DNA of 64,000 bases from Galbitalea sp036499165 (GTDB lineage Bacteria > Actinomycetota > Actinomycetes > Actinomycetales > Microbacteriaceae): positions 1 to 64,000 of the forward strand of contig DASYEE010000128.1 of assembly GCA_036499165.1 (NCBI GenBank), given 5' to 3'. The notes below the pieces were generated by a model. It worked only from the letters and a program-made list of their open reading frames with translations. It made no database searches and had not been told where the DNA came from. Both the position numbers and the translations under genes were made by a program. Shown here one piece after another: positions 17,688-25,719 of this stretch (its first letter is position 1; every line of letters starts with the position of its first letter).

Positions 17688-17714
17688 GCTCTAAGGCTAC
17701 GCGGTGGCGACCCG

Positions 17715-18083
17715 CTAGTTGGCCGGGTCGGCTGGTTCGGTGCCGGCTTCAGGCTCGGCGCCGGCTTCTGGTTCGCTGTCGTCCGCGGGCTGCAGCCGAT
17801 CGATGGATGCCCGCAGTGTCTTCACCCGGGCGCCCAGCGTTCGGTCGAGGACGATCGCAATGACGCACCCGACCAGCACGCCGAGGACGACCCCGTAGAT
17901 CGTGAAGTACCCGAAAGTTGCACCGAAGCCGACTGTCTCGTCGATGGGGAACGCTGCGGTGAGGATCAACGCGACGATGACGCCGACGATGGCACCGAGG
18001 ATGGCGAAGACCGCAAACTTGGGAGCCCGACGGATGCGGACCTCGCGGTCGCGGGCGTCGGTCTCGCGGTCGGGGGTACTCAC
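17715..18083 (-). CDS. Small two-to-three-helix membrane protein, unknown
   Basis: 122 residues beginning at GTG 18083 (STPDRETDARDREVRIRRAP). Two or three hydrophobic helices follow: FAVFAILGAIVGVIVALIL, then FGYFTIYGVVLGVLVGCVIA. A cytoplasmic stretch (LDRTLGARVKTLRASIDRLQ) and an acidic Glu/Ala/Pro tail end the protein. It starts four bases after the stop of the sterol-carrier-like gene, so both are one operon. An upstream in-frame ATG would overlap that neighbour and is rejected. The family is widespread in Microbacteriaceae as an uncharacterised protein. Confidence 0.75.
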   Translation of the reverse strand: MSTPDRETDARDREVRIRRAPKFAVFAILGAIVGVIVALILTAAFPIDETVGFGATFGYFTIYGVVLGVLVGCVIAIVLDRTLGARVKTLRASIDRLQPADDSEPEAGAEPEAGTEPADPAN

Positions 18084-18087
18084 CTGA

Positions 18088-18456
18088 TCATTCTCGCATC
18101 CGCAGGATGGGCAGATGATCCGCGAGGTCGGCCCGTGAGCCGGATGCGTGGACATCGCCGTCCGCGACAGCCTTCGCCCACTGCCCGACGCCCGTGGCGA
18201 GGGAGAGCCAGGTCGCAGCATTCATCTCGATGACGTTCGGCGGTGTGCCTCGAGTGTGGCGCGGTCCCTCGATAGCCTGCACGGCACCGAACGGCGGAAC
18301 CCGCACCTCGACGGTGTTCCCCGGCGCGCGCTCTGCGAGCAGCTGCAGGAGGTAGCGCACCGCGGTCGCGGTCGTCTCCCGGTCCGCCGCGCTTCCCATG
18401 ATGGCAGCGCGAACGGCGCTTTCTCCCTCTTCATCGGGTATCCGTGCCCTGGCCAT
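18088..18456 (-). CDS. Sterol-carrier-family (SCP2-like) protein
   Basis: 122 residues starting MARARIPDEEGESAVRAAIM. The middle and end, TVEVRVPPFGAVQAIEGP and PPNVIEMNAATWLSLATG, match the bacterial sterol-carrier-like domain also seen at the C-terminus of mycothiol-dependent maleylpyruvate isomerases. The ligand is unknown. TACCGT six bases upstream of the ATG suggests a leaderless mRNA, and the purD promoter diverges from the same short interval (36 bp). Confidence 0.8.
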   Translation of the reverse strand: MARARIPDEEGESAVRAAIMGSAADRETTATAVRYLLQLLAERAPGNTVEVRVPPFGAVQAIEGPRHTRGTPPNVIEMNAATWLSLATGVGQWAKAVADGDVHASGSRADLADHLPILRMRE

Positions 18457-18462
18457 GCTCCA

Positions 18463-18486
18463 ACGGTAACAACGCCCAAGTAACCT
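18463..18486. promoter_or_regulatory. Back-to-back -10 boxes for purD and the SCP-like gene
   Basis: TAACCT at 18481-18486 lies six bases before the purD GTG, and TACCGT on the minus strand at 18468-18463 lies six bases before the divergent ATG. Both would start transcription at the first base of the start codon, giving two leaderless mRNAs from a 36-bp interval. Confidence 0.5.
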
Positions 18487-18492
18487 AGACAC

Positions 18493-19734
18493 GTGCGAAT
18501 CCTTGTTTTGGGCTCCGGTGCGCGCGAGCATGCCATCATCACCTCGCTGCTCGCCGAGAAGGCCGGGCACGAGATCACCGCGGCGCCGGGCAATGCCGGC
18601 ATCGCGGCATCCGTTCCCGTGGTCGCACTCGACCCCACGAACGGCGACGTCGTCACGCAGTACGCGCTCGACAACGCGATCGACCTCGTCGTGATCGGGC
18701 CGGAAGCACCGCTCGTCGCTGGCGTCGCAGACAAGGTGCGCGCACGGGGCATCCCCGTCTTCGGGCCGGGTAAGGCCGCTGCGGCACTCGAGGGCAGCAA
18801 GACGTTCGCCAAACGGATCATGGATGAGGCCGGCGTGCCGACCGGTCGCGCCACGAGGGCCGGTTCGCTCGATGAAGCCGTCACGGCGATCGACGAATAT
18901 GGCGCGCCATACGTAGTGAAGGCCGACGGGCTCGCGGCTGGCAAGGGTGTGCTCGTGACGGCCGACCGTCTCGCGGCCGTCGCCCACGCGGAGTACTGGC
19001 TGCAACACGGCGCCGTCCTCGTCGAAGAGTTTCTCGCGGGTCAGGAGGTCTCGCTGTTTCTCCTCAGCGACGGTCACACCGTGCTTCCGCTTTCGCCCGC
19101 CCAGGACTACAAGCGCATCTACGACCGCGATGAAGGCCCGAACACGGGCGGCATGGGCGCGTACTCTCCGCTGCCGTGGCTGCCGGACGGCTTCGTCGAC
19201 GAGGTCATCGACTCGGTTGCACTGCCCACCGTGCGTCAGCTCGCGGCCGAGCAGAAGCCGTTCATCGGGCTCCTCTACTGCGGGTTGATCCTGACGTCGA
19301 AAGGCGTTCGCGTCATCGAGTTCAACGCGCGATTCGGCGACCCGGAGACCCAGGTCGTGCTGCCGCGGCTCGTAACCCCCTTGAGCGGTTTGCTGTTCGC
19401 CGCGGCCACCGGCGGCCTCGGATCGCTGCCGCGACCAGAATTCTCCGACGACGTTGCCGTCACGGTGGTGCTCGCCAGCGAGGGATACCCGGAGGATCCG
19501 ATTACGGGCAGGCCGCTGGCGGGGCTCGACCAGGTGCGCGACGTTACCGTCCTCCATGCTTCGACCGCAGCATCCGCCGACGGCTATGTCGCGACCGGGG
19601 GGCGCGTGCTCAGCATCGTCGGGCTCGGAGGCGACTTCGCTGCAGCGCGGGCGAAGGTCTACGCGGCGCTGGAGGTCATCCGGTTGCAGGGCGGGCAGTT
19701 CCGCACCGACATCGCAGAAAGGGTGGCGCAGTGA
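18493..19734 (+). CDS. purD: Phosphoribosylamine-glycine ligase (GAR synthetase)
   Basis: 413 residues starting with GTG: MRILVLGSGAREHAIITSLL, the conserved N-terminus of PurD. ATP-grasp motifs include YVVKADGLAAGKGVLVT, NTGGMGAYSPLPWL and EFNARFGDPETQVVLPRL with the metal-binding Glu and Asn. It makes GAR from phosphoribosylamine and glycine, the step after PurF. The stop overlaps the purC start (GTGA). TAACCT six bases before the GTG suggests leaderless translation. Confidence 0.97.
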   Translation: MRILVLGSGAREHAIITSLLAEKAGHEITAAPGNAGIAASVPVVALDPTNGDVVTQYALDNAIDLVVIGPEAPLVAGVADKVRARGIPVFGPGKAAAALEGSKTFAKRIMDEAGVPTGRATRAGSLDEAVTAIDEYGAPYVVKADGLAAGKGVLVTADRLAAVAHAEYWLQHGAVLVEEFLAGQEVSLFLLSDGHTVLPLSPAQDYKRIYDRDEGPNTGGMGAYSPLPWLPDGFVDEVIDSVALPTVRQLAAEQKPFIGLLYCGLILTSKGVRVIEFNARFGDPETQVVLPRLVTPLSGLLFAAATGGLGSLPRPEFSDDVAVTVVLASEGYPEDPITGRPLAGLDQVRDVTVLHASTAASADGYVATGGRVLSIVGLGGDFAAARAKVYAALEVIRLQGGQFRTDIAERVAQ

Positions 19735-20594
19735 GCGATCTGGACGGCTGGACCCACCTGTACTCCGGGAAGGTGCGCGACCTCTATGAGTCGGATGCGC
19801 ATCCAGACCGGATCCTGATGGTCGCGAGCGACCGCGTTAGCGCGTACGACCACGTGCTCTCGCCGGCGATCCCCGACAAGGGCGCGATCCTCACTCGCTT
19901 GAGCCACTGGTGGTTCGATCAGCTGGCCGGTATGCCAAACCACCTCGCCCCGCTGGACGAATGGGATGAGATCCCCGCGTCGGTCGCCGACCGGGCGATG
20001 CTCGTGAAGAAGCTCGTGATGTTCCCCGTGGAGTGCGTCGTTCGCGGCTACCTCTCCGGCAGCGGGTGGATCGAATACCAGGAGACGCAGAGCGTGTGCG
20101 GCATCGAGCTGCCGGCGGGCCTCACCGACGGCGACCGCCTGCCTGAGCCGATCTACACCCCGGCATGGAAGGCCCCGGCGGGCCAGCACGACGAGAACAT
20201 CACCTTCGAGCGCACCGCAGAGCTCGTCGGGCTCGACAACGCGACCGCCCTCCGCGACCTGTCTCTCACGATCTTCGCCCGGGCATCCACGATCGCTGAG
20301 GCCAAGGGCGTGATTCTCGCTGACACCAAGTTCGAGTTCGGTTCAGACGACGATGGAACGATCACCCTCGGCGACGAGGTGCTGACCTCAGACAGCAGCA
20401 GGTACTGGGATTCCGCGAACTACGACAGCGGCAACCGCACGGCAAGCTTCGACAAGCAGCCAGTCCGCGACTGGTTGAAGGCCAACTGGGCCGAGGCCGG
20501 AAGCGGTTCTGGTGAACCTCCGACCCTCCCGGCGGACGTCGTCGACGCGACTGTCGCCCGCTACCGAGAGCTGCTCGCGCGCCTCACCGCTTAG
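19731..20594 (+). CDS. purC: SAICAR synthase
   Basis: 287 residues from GTG 19731, of the longer eukaryote/actinobacteria-like PurC subgroup. Motifs include LYSGKVRDLYE at the N-terminus, KGAILTRLSHWWF, ECVVRGYLSGSGW, ILADTKFEFG and DSSRYWDSANY. It joins CAIR and aspartate using ATP. The gene overlaps purD by four bases and so is translationally coupled to it. Confidence 0.97.
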   Translation: MSDLDGWTHLYSGKVRDLYESDAHPDRILMVASDRVSAYDHVLSPAIPDKGAILTRLSHWWFDQLAGMPNHLAPLDEWDEIPASVADRAMLVKKLVMFPVECVVRGYLSGSGWIEYQETQSVCGIELPAGLTDGDRLPEPIYTPAWKAPAGQHDENITFERTAELVGLDNATALRDLSLTIFARASTIAEAKGVILADTKFEFGSDDDGTITLGDEVLTSDSSRYWDSANYDSGNRTASFDKQPVRDWLKANWAEAGSGSGEPPTLPADVVDATVARYRELLARLTA

Positions 20595-20643
20595 CGCGCC
20601 GCGAAGCAGGAATGCGCCGCGCCTCCATGCGGTTGCATGGAGT

Positions 20644-21510
20644 GTGGGAACTGAGGATCTGCTGGCGGCCGACACGGCCATGGGAGCGGTGACCCTTCTC
20701 GTCGCCGACCTGGACGCGATGACCGCCTACTACCGCGACGCGGTGACGCTGCAGGTACTCGGTGAGACCGAGACGACTGTCACCCTCGGGCGCGGATCCA
20801 CGCCCGTCGTGATCCTCGAGCACTCGCCAGCGCTGAAGCACGCATCCCCGCACGACGCCGGACTCTTCCACACCGCGATCCTGTTCGACACCGAGCGCGC
20901 ACTTGCCGCCGCCGTCTATTCGGTGGCCCAGCGTCATCCTGGTTCGTTCACCGGGAGCTCAGACCACCTCGTGTCGAAGGCGTTCTACTTCGATGACCCG
21001 GAGGGCAACGGCGTCGAGCTCTACTGGGATCGCGATCGTAGCCAATGGAGCTGGACCCACGGCCAGATCGAGATGTCGACGCTCTTTCTCGACCCGAACC
21101 GTTTCTTGCAGGAGAACCTCACAGAAGAGGTCGTCGACAACCCCGTCGACGGAACGGCCGTCGTCGGCCACGTGCATCTGTCGGTCGGTGACACGGCGAC
21201 GGCATCTGAGTTCTACGTCGGCAGGCTCGGTTTCGAGCAGACCATCGAGATCCCCGGCCAGGCCGTCTTCGTCAGTGCGGGCAAGTACCACCACCACATG
21301 GCGATGAATGTCTGGAACAGCCGCGGCGCTGGCCGCCGGTCGCGCACGCTGGGGCTCGGTTCCATCGACATCGTCGTACCGACCGCAGACGACCTGGGCG
21401 CCCTCGGCGAACGGATGTCGCACTACGGCATCGAGACCCGCGACGACGGGCGCTCGGTCACGATTGACGACCCATGGGCCAACCAGATCCGCGTGAGCGC
21501 GCGCGGCTGA
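20644..21510 (+). CDS. Two-domain VOC/glyoxalase-family protein (CatE-like)
   Basis: 288 residues in two vicinal-oxygen-chelate modules. The first holds MGAVTLLVADLDAMTAYYRD and YFDDPEGNGVELYWDRD; the second holds GHVHLSVGDTATASEFYVGR and KYHHHMAMNVW, whose His residues are the likely metal ligands. The arrangement matches CatE-like extradiol dioxygenases. The first module has Thr-Leu-Leu where the second has His-Val-His-Leu. The start is uncertain: GTG 20644 is used because homologues begin near AADTAMGAVTL, but no good ribosome-binding site is visible. Confidence 0.8.
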   Translation: MGTEDLLAADTAMGAVTLLVADLDAMTAYYRDAVTLQVLGETETTVTLGRGSTPVVILEHSPALKHASPHDAGLFHTAILFDTERALAAAVYSVAQRHPGSFTGSSDHLVSKAFYFDDPEGNGVELYWDRDRSQWSWTHGQIEMSTLFLDPNRFLQENLTEEVVDNPVDGTAVVGHVHLSVGDTATASEFYVGRLGFEQTIEIPGQAVFVSAGKYHHHMAMNVWNSRGAGRRSRTLGLGSIDIVVPTADDLGALGERMSHYGIETRDDGRSVTIDDPWANQIRVSARG

Positions 21511-21546
21511 AGCGGTACGAGTACCCAGGCAGACGGAGATACATTG

Positions 21547-22284
21547 GTGAGGATGCCCCTCAATCCGCGCCTCAGCCGTCTGGTTGCCCTCCTGCTGTCG
21601 CCGGTCCTGATCGTGCAGGGGCGACGAACCCGGCGCGCCATCCCGGGGCTCCCGGACGCGGCGCTGCCCTGGAACGGCGAACTCGTGGGCGACGACTCGA
21701 TCAGCATCCTCGTGCTCGGCGACTCGACGGCGGCAGGGGTCGGCGCGGATACGCAGGATGACGCGCTTCCCGGCAATCTCGCGCGCGTGCTCGCCGCGGA
21801 ATGGGAGCGTGGCGTGCGGTGGCGCGCGATCGGGGAGAACGGTGCGACGACCGGCGACATCGCGAGGCGGTTCCTCGATGAGGCGAGCGGCGAGGCCTAC
21901 GACGTCGTCTTCCTGACGATCGGCGCCAATGATGCCCTTCAACTGCGATCGCGGGGCGCCTACCGCCGCGACCTGCGTCGAATCCTTCGGAGGCTTCGAT
22001 CGGTGAGCCCGAAGGCCCTGATTCTCGTGTCGGCCATGCCGGGGTTCTTGCAATTCGAAGCGTTGCCCAACCCGATGCGCTGGGCGCTTCACCTGCACGC
22101 GCAGAACCTCGAGTCTGCCGCGCGCTCGTTCGTTCGGGGCGAGCCCGGCGTGATCATGTCTCCCCCCGCACCGCCGTACACGCCCGGTTTCTTCGCGACC
22201 GATCGCTTCCATCCGAGCGCGAGCGGATACCGCGACTGGGTCGAGTTCGCGCTCAGCGACGCCGGCCTCATTCGCGGGTCGTGA
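21547..22284 (+). CDS. SGNH/GDSL hydrolase
   Basis: 245 residues. Block I is ILVLGDSTAAGVGA with the nucleophile Ser, block III is TIGANDAL with Asn, and block V is DRFHPSASGY with Asp and His, so the catalytic set is complete. An N-terminal hydrophobic stretch (LSRLVALLLSPVLIVQG) may act as a membrane anchor. GTG 21547 is preferred because GGAGA lies six bases before it; ATG 21553 is an alternative. It ends seven bases before the kinase gene. Confidence 0.88.
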   Translation: MRMPLNPRLSRLVALLLSPVLIVQGRRTRRAIPGLPDAALPWNGELVGDDSISILVLGDSTAAGVGADTQDDALPGNLARVLAAEWERGVRWRAIGENGATTGDIARRFLDEASGEAYDVVFLTIGANDALQLRSRGAYRRDLRRILRRLRSVSPKALILVSAMPGFLQFEALPNPMRWALHLHAQNLESAARSFVRGEPGVIMSPPAPPYTPGFFATDRFHPSASGYRDWVEFALSDAGLIRGS

Positions 22285-22291
22285 CCGAGTC

Positions 22292-22930
22292 GTGAGCCGC
22301 TTCAGCTCGCTTGCGGCGGTTGCGTCGGAAATTCAGGAAATCGTGATTCCGGGCCAGCGAACCCTCGTCGCCATCGTGGGGCCGCCGGGGGCCGGCAAAT
22401 CGACGATTGCGGCTGCGCTGGCGGAACTTCTCGCCCCCGCCGCGACCGTGCTGCCGATGGACGGCTTCCACCTGCCGAAGTCCCGGCTGCGCGAACTCGA
22501 GCGCCTGGACAGGATGGGTGCCCCTGATACCTTCGACGTCGACGGCTTCCTCGCCCTGCTCACCCGCGTGAAGCCCGCCTTCGGAAACTCAGGAAATCGT
22601 GTCGTGGCCCCCGGCTTCGACCGCGAGATCGAGGAGCCGGTCGCAGACGCGATCGACATATTTCCTGAGTTTCCCATTGTGATTGTCGAGGGCAACTACC
22701 TGCTGCTCGACGCGGACGGCTGGGGCGCGGTTGCAGCGGCCTTTGACGTCAGCTTCTTCGTCGACGTTCCCCATGACGTGCGCATCGAGCGACTGGTCGC
22801 GCGACACATCCGGTTTGGCAAGAGTGAGCCGGATGCGCGGGCCTGGGCCCTCGGGCCAGACGAGGCGAATGCCCGGGTCATCGAGGCGACGGCCGCTCGT
22901 GCGACTCACGTCATCGCGCGCGACGGGTGA
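22292..22930 (+). CDS. P-loop nucleoside/sugar kinase-like protein
   Basis: 212 residues from a GTG start. The Walker A is VGPPGAGKSTIAAAL. MDGFHLPKSRLRELERLDR with the DGFH motif and VIVEGNYLLLD are shared with uridine kinase, phosphoribulokinase and the YggC/fructose-operon kinase group. The substrate cannot be assigned. The gene holds three copies of a 14-19 bp AT-richer motif (22327-22345, 22583-22601, inverted 22661-22674), which encode EIQEIV, GNSGNRV and IFPEFPI. Confidence 0.82.
   Translation: MSRFSSLAAVASEIQEIVIPGQRTLVAIVGPPGAGKSTIAAALAELLAPAATVLPMDGFHLPKSRLRELERLDRMGAPDTFDVDGFLALLTRVKPAFGNSGNRVVAPGFDREIEEPVADAIDIFPEFPIVIVEGNYLLLDADGWGAVAAAFDVSFFVDVPHDVRIERLVARHIRFGKSEPDARAWALGPDEANARVIEATAARATHVIARDG
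22327..22674. repeat. Three intragenic copies of a GGAAA(C/T)TCAGGAAA motif
   Basis: GGAAATTCAGGAAATCGTG at 22327-22345 and GGAAACTCAGGAAATCGTG at 22583-22601 are direct copies differing at one base. TTTCCTGAGTTTCC at 22661-22674 is the exact inverse of the first 14 bases of the second copy, so 22583-22596 and 22661-22674 form a perfect inverted repeat. All lie inside the kinase coding sequence and are AT-richer than their surroundings. Confidence 0.8.
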
Positions 22931-23005
22931 CCCGCTCGGGTAGGGCCGAGCTGCTCGGGTAGGCTTGGGGGCATCCACCCAACCGCTCATCACGGGAGTT
23001 TCCAG

Positions 23006-23269
23006 GTGCCAGTTATCGTCGTCGAGGTCATGCCCAAGGCCGAACTTCTCGACCCGCAAGGCAAGGCCGTCGCGGGCGCACTGCATCGTCTCGGCAAGGA
23101 GCACTTCTCGGGCGTTCGGATCGGGAAGCGCTTCGAGGTCACCGTCGACGGCGAAGTGGATGACGCAGTGCTTGCCGAAATCCGCGAGCTGGCCGCAGAC
23201 ATGTTCTCCAATTCCGTGATCGAGGATGTCGTGAGCGTGACGGTGTTCGACGACGCGGTCACCGCATGA
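23006..23269 (+). CDS. purS: FGAM synthase subunit PurS
   Basis: 87 residues from GTG 23006. It begins PVIVVEVMPKAELLDPQGKAV and contains DVVSVTVFDDAV at the end, the full-length PurS pattern. PurS is the small dimeric subunit that channels ammonia between PurQ and PurL in the three-part FGAM synthase. GGGAG lies about eight bases upstream. The stop overlaps the purQ start as ATGA. Confidence 0.95.
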   Translation: MPVIVVEVMPKAELLDPQGKAVAGALHRLGKEHFSGVRIGKRFEVTVDGEVDDAVLAEIRELAADMFSNSVIEDVVSVTVFDDAVTA

Positions 23270-23961
23270 GAATCGGCGTCATCACTTTCCCGGGCTCGCT
23301 CGATGACAGGGACGCCCAGCGCGCCGTCCGGATCGCGGGCGCCACGCCGGTTGCGCTCTGGCACGGCGACCACGATCTGCAGGGCGTCGACGCGGTCATC
23401 CTGCCGGGCGGCTTCGCGTACGGCGACTACCTTCGTGCCGGAGCAATCGCCAGCTTCGCGCCCATCATGGCCGAGGTGATCGACGCCGCGGGCCGCGGTG
23501 TTCCGGTGCTCGGCATCTGCAACGGGTTCCAGATGCTCGCCGAGGCGCGCCTGGTTCCGGGCGCGCACACGCGCAACGCCCACCAGCAGTTCATCCGCCG
23601 CGACCAGAAGATGCGCGTCGAGAACCCCGCGACCGCCTGGACGAGCGCCTTCGCCACCGACGACGAGATCGTCATCCCGATGAAGAACGCGGACGGCCGT
23701 TTCGTGGCAGACGCCGAGACGCTCGCCCGCATCGAGGGTGAAGGCCAGGTCGTCTTCCGCTACCTGGACGTCAACCCGAACGGATCGCTCAACGACATCG
23801 CGGGCGTCTCAAACGAGCGTGGCAACGTTGTCGGCCTGATGCCGCATCCCGAGCACGCAACCGAGCCGGGCTTTGGCCCGGATACGGCTCTCGCGATGAG
23901 CTCGGGGGTCGACGGTCTCAGGTTCTTCGAGAGCGTGATCCGCGACTTCGTTACGGCCTAG
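23266..23961 (+). CDS. purQ: FGAM synthase glutaminase subunit PurQ
   Basis: 231 residues. A class I glutamine amidotransferase with nucleophile Cys in VLGICNGFQML and the His/Glu pair in GLMPHPEHATEP. PGGFAYGDYLRAGAIA is the PurQ-specific oxyanion strand region. It provides ammonia to PurL through PurS. It is coupled to purS (ATGA) and its stop codon TAG shares the palindrome CTAG (23958-23961) with the stop of the convergent glpX gene. Confidence 0.96.
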   Translation: MRIGVITFPGSLDDRDAQRAVRIAGATPVALWHGDHDLQGVDAVILPGGFAYGDYLRAGAIASFAPIMAEVIDAAGRGVPVLGICNGFQMLAEARLVPGAHTRNAHQQFIRRDQKMRVENPATAWTSAFATDDEIVIPMKNADGRFVADAETLARIEGEGQVVFRYLDVNPNGSLNDIAGVSNERGNVVGLMPHPEHATEPGFGPDTALAMSSGVDGLRFFESVIRDFVTA

Positions 23962-24794
23962 CGAGCCGTCGGCGTCGAGACGAACAACACAGCGTCGCTC
24001 GCAACGAGGTCGTCGAGCTCGAGGATGCGATCACTTCCGTCGCGTGGTTCGCCCGCGGTCTGCGGTGCCAGCCGCCCCTGCATGAAGCCGCCGAGCGCAC
24101 GGACCGCGCAGGCAGCGACGATCCCCTCCGGAGTGCCGCCGATACCGAGGACCAGGTCGACATCGCCGTCCGGATCCGCGGCCGCGACTGCCGCACTGAT
24201 GTCGCCCTCGCCGACCAGCCGTTGGGTGACTCCGGCGGCGGTGAGGTCTGCGAGAAGGGCCGAGTGCCTCGGTTTGTCGAGCACGACTACCACGAGCTCG
24301 GCCCGGGTCTTGCCCAGCGCTGCGGAGAGTGCTGACACGTTGTCTGCAACGGAGTTGCGGAGGTCGAGGATGCCGTGGGCCGCGGCGCCCGCCACGATCT
24401 TGTCCATGTAGAACACGTCGTTGCGCGCAAGCATGGTGCCGGCCGGGGCGATCGCGATCACGCAGATCGACCCGGGCAGTCCTTCCGCCACGAGCCGGGT
24501 GCCATCGAGCGGGTCGACCGCGATGTCGACGGCGGGACCGCCGACCCCGAGACGCTCGCCGTTTGCGAGCATCGGCGCGGCATCCTTCTCGCCTTCACCG
24601 ATCACGACCGTGCCGTCGAATGGAGCGGTCGCCAGCACGGCGCGCATCGCCGCCACCGCGGCTTCGTCAGCGGCGTTCTTGTCGCGCCGCCCAAACCACT
24701 CTGCGGCGGCGAGTGCCGCCGCCTCGGTCGATTCGCGCAGCTTCGTCACCAGCTCCGGCGGGTATCCGCTGCCGATCACCCGTGTCGTGGTCAT
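23958..24794 (-). CDS. glpX: Class II fructose-1,6-bisphosphatase, C-terminally shortened
   Basis: About 278 residues from ATG 24794 (another ATG at 24836 is possible). Motifs are VVIGEGEKDAAPML, AVDPLDGTRLVAEG (metal-binding Asp pair) and LGIGGTPEGIVAACAVRALG, the substrate-binding Glu loop. Typical GlpX proteins are 320-340 residues; this one stops after DLVASDAVLFVSTPTAR, where the family continues with ATGVTDG and about 45 more residues. The missing end coincides with the overlap with purQ. The catalytic core is intact, so it may still be active, but a second, complete copy elsewhere would not surprise. Confidence 0.85.
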   Translation of the reverse strand: MTTTRVIGSGYPPELVTKLRESTEAAALAAAEWFGRRDKNAADEAAVAAMRAVLATAPFDGTVVIGEGEKDAAPMLANGERLGVGGPAVDIAVDPLDGTRLVAEGLPGSICVIAIAPAGTMLARNDVFYMDKIVAGAAAHGILDLRNSVADNVSALSAALGKTRAELVVVVLDKPRHSALLADLTAAGVTQRLVGEGDISAAVAAADPDGDVDLVLGIGGTPEGIVAACAVRALGGFMQGRLAPQTAGEPRDGSDRILELDDLVASDAVLFVSTPTAR

Positions 24795-24841
24795 CACACC
24801 CCACGGTATCGCGTACTCGTCCCGCACCCCATCCATCCCGC

Positions 24842-24898
24842 TGAGGGGCAGCAGATCGCCCTTCCGCGGGACGTTTTAGGGCGAACTGCCGCCCCTCA
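24842..24898. terminator. 20-bp inverted repeat between SDR and glpX
   Basis: The arms at 24842-24861 and 24879-24898 pair at 18 of 20 positions (TGAGGGGC and CGCCC segments), around a 17-base loop containing GGGACGTTTTA. It lies after the SDR gene and before glpX on the minus strand, so it probably ends SDR transcription. Confidence 0.65.
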
Positions 24899-24911
24899 CC
24901 GCAACGTCGAG

Positions 24912-25622
24912 CTACTGCGCAGACGTCAGCTGGGGGTACAGGCCGATGATTGGGGCGGCGAGTCCCTGCTTGACTCGCACACTGAGGTCGTCGGCCAGGA
25001 TCTCGAAGTCGCCAGCCTCGATGCCGTCGTACGCAATGCGCGCCACGTCGGCCGGGTCGTTCTTGTCTGCGTCGACGTGGCTTGCCATCGCGGTGTCGAT
25101 GTAGCCGACGTGCAGTCCGACCACCTGGGTGCGCTGCGGTGCGAGCTCCAGCCGAAGCGAGTTGGTCGCTGACCAGAGAGCCGCCTTGGCCGCGCTGTAC
25201 GCGCCGGCGAGACCGATCCAGCTGAGCACGCTGTGGACATCCAGCAGCACTCCCCCGCCGTTTGCCCCGAGCACCGGCGCGAAGGCCCGCGCGACCGCGA
25301 TCGCCCCGAAGAAGTTGGTCTCGAAGACGTCCCGGATATCCCCAATCGAGCCGGTCGCAATCGGCGCGGGCCGCGAAATGCCCGCGTTGTTGATCACGAC
25401 GGTGGTGTCGACCGCCTGCGCGACGGCAGCGGCGACGGATTCGTCATCCGTCACGTCGAGCGCCAGGGGAACGATCCTCGTGTCATCCCAGGTGCGCGGG
25501 GTGCGTGCGGTTGCGTAGACCTTCGCGGCTCCCCGCTCCAGCGCCTGGCGCACGAACTGCTCCCCGAGGCCTCCGTTTGCGCCGGTGACGAGGACTACGG
25601 CTCCGTTGAGTGTGTTTGGCAT
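24912..25622 (-). CDS. Short-chain dehydrogenase/reductase
   Basis: 236 residues. The nucleotide motif is VLVTGANGGLGEQFVRQAL, the NNAG motif is VVINNAGIS, and the catalytic pair is in AYSAAKAALW with Ser in LLDVHSVLSW. ATG 25622 is chosen over ATG 25628 because AAAGGA lies five bases before it. The open frame runs much further upstream but would cross the divergent HxlR promoter. The gene is divergent from the HxlR regulator, its likely controller. Confidence 0.88.
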   Translation of the reverse strand: MPNTLNGAVVLVTGANGGLGEQFVRQALERGAAKVYATARTPRTWDDTRIVPLALDVTDDESVAAAVAQAVDTTVVINNAGISRPAPIATGSIGDIRDVFETNFFGAIAVARAFAPVLGANGGGVLLDVHSVLSWIGLAGAYSAAKAALWSATNSLRLELAPQRTQVVGLHVGYIDTAMASHVDADKNDPADVARIAYDGIEAGDFEILADDLSVRVKQGLAAPIIGLYPQLTSAQ

Positions 25623-25678
25623 GATCATCCTTTGGTGTCTGAAGCACTGATTCTGGGTTGTTATTACGAACCTAGCAT

Positions 25679-25703
25679 GCTGGGTCTGGAAATAGGACCC
25701 AGC
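25679..25703. promoter_or_regulatory. Candidate HxlR operator
   Basis: GCTGGGTC at 25679-25686 and GACCCAGC at 25696-25703 form a perfect 8-bp inverted repeat with a 9-bp centre. It sits just upstream of TAGTGT (25707-25712), which is seven bases before the HxlR ATG, so a bound dimer would cover the -35 region. Confidence 0.6.
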
Positions 25704-25719
25704 TGGTAGTGTTGGTGCC

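Noticed and set aside
18088..19557. 489-codon open frame on the minus strand
   Set aside because: Only the last 122 codons (from ATG 18456) are real (SCP-like); the rest is antisense to purD.
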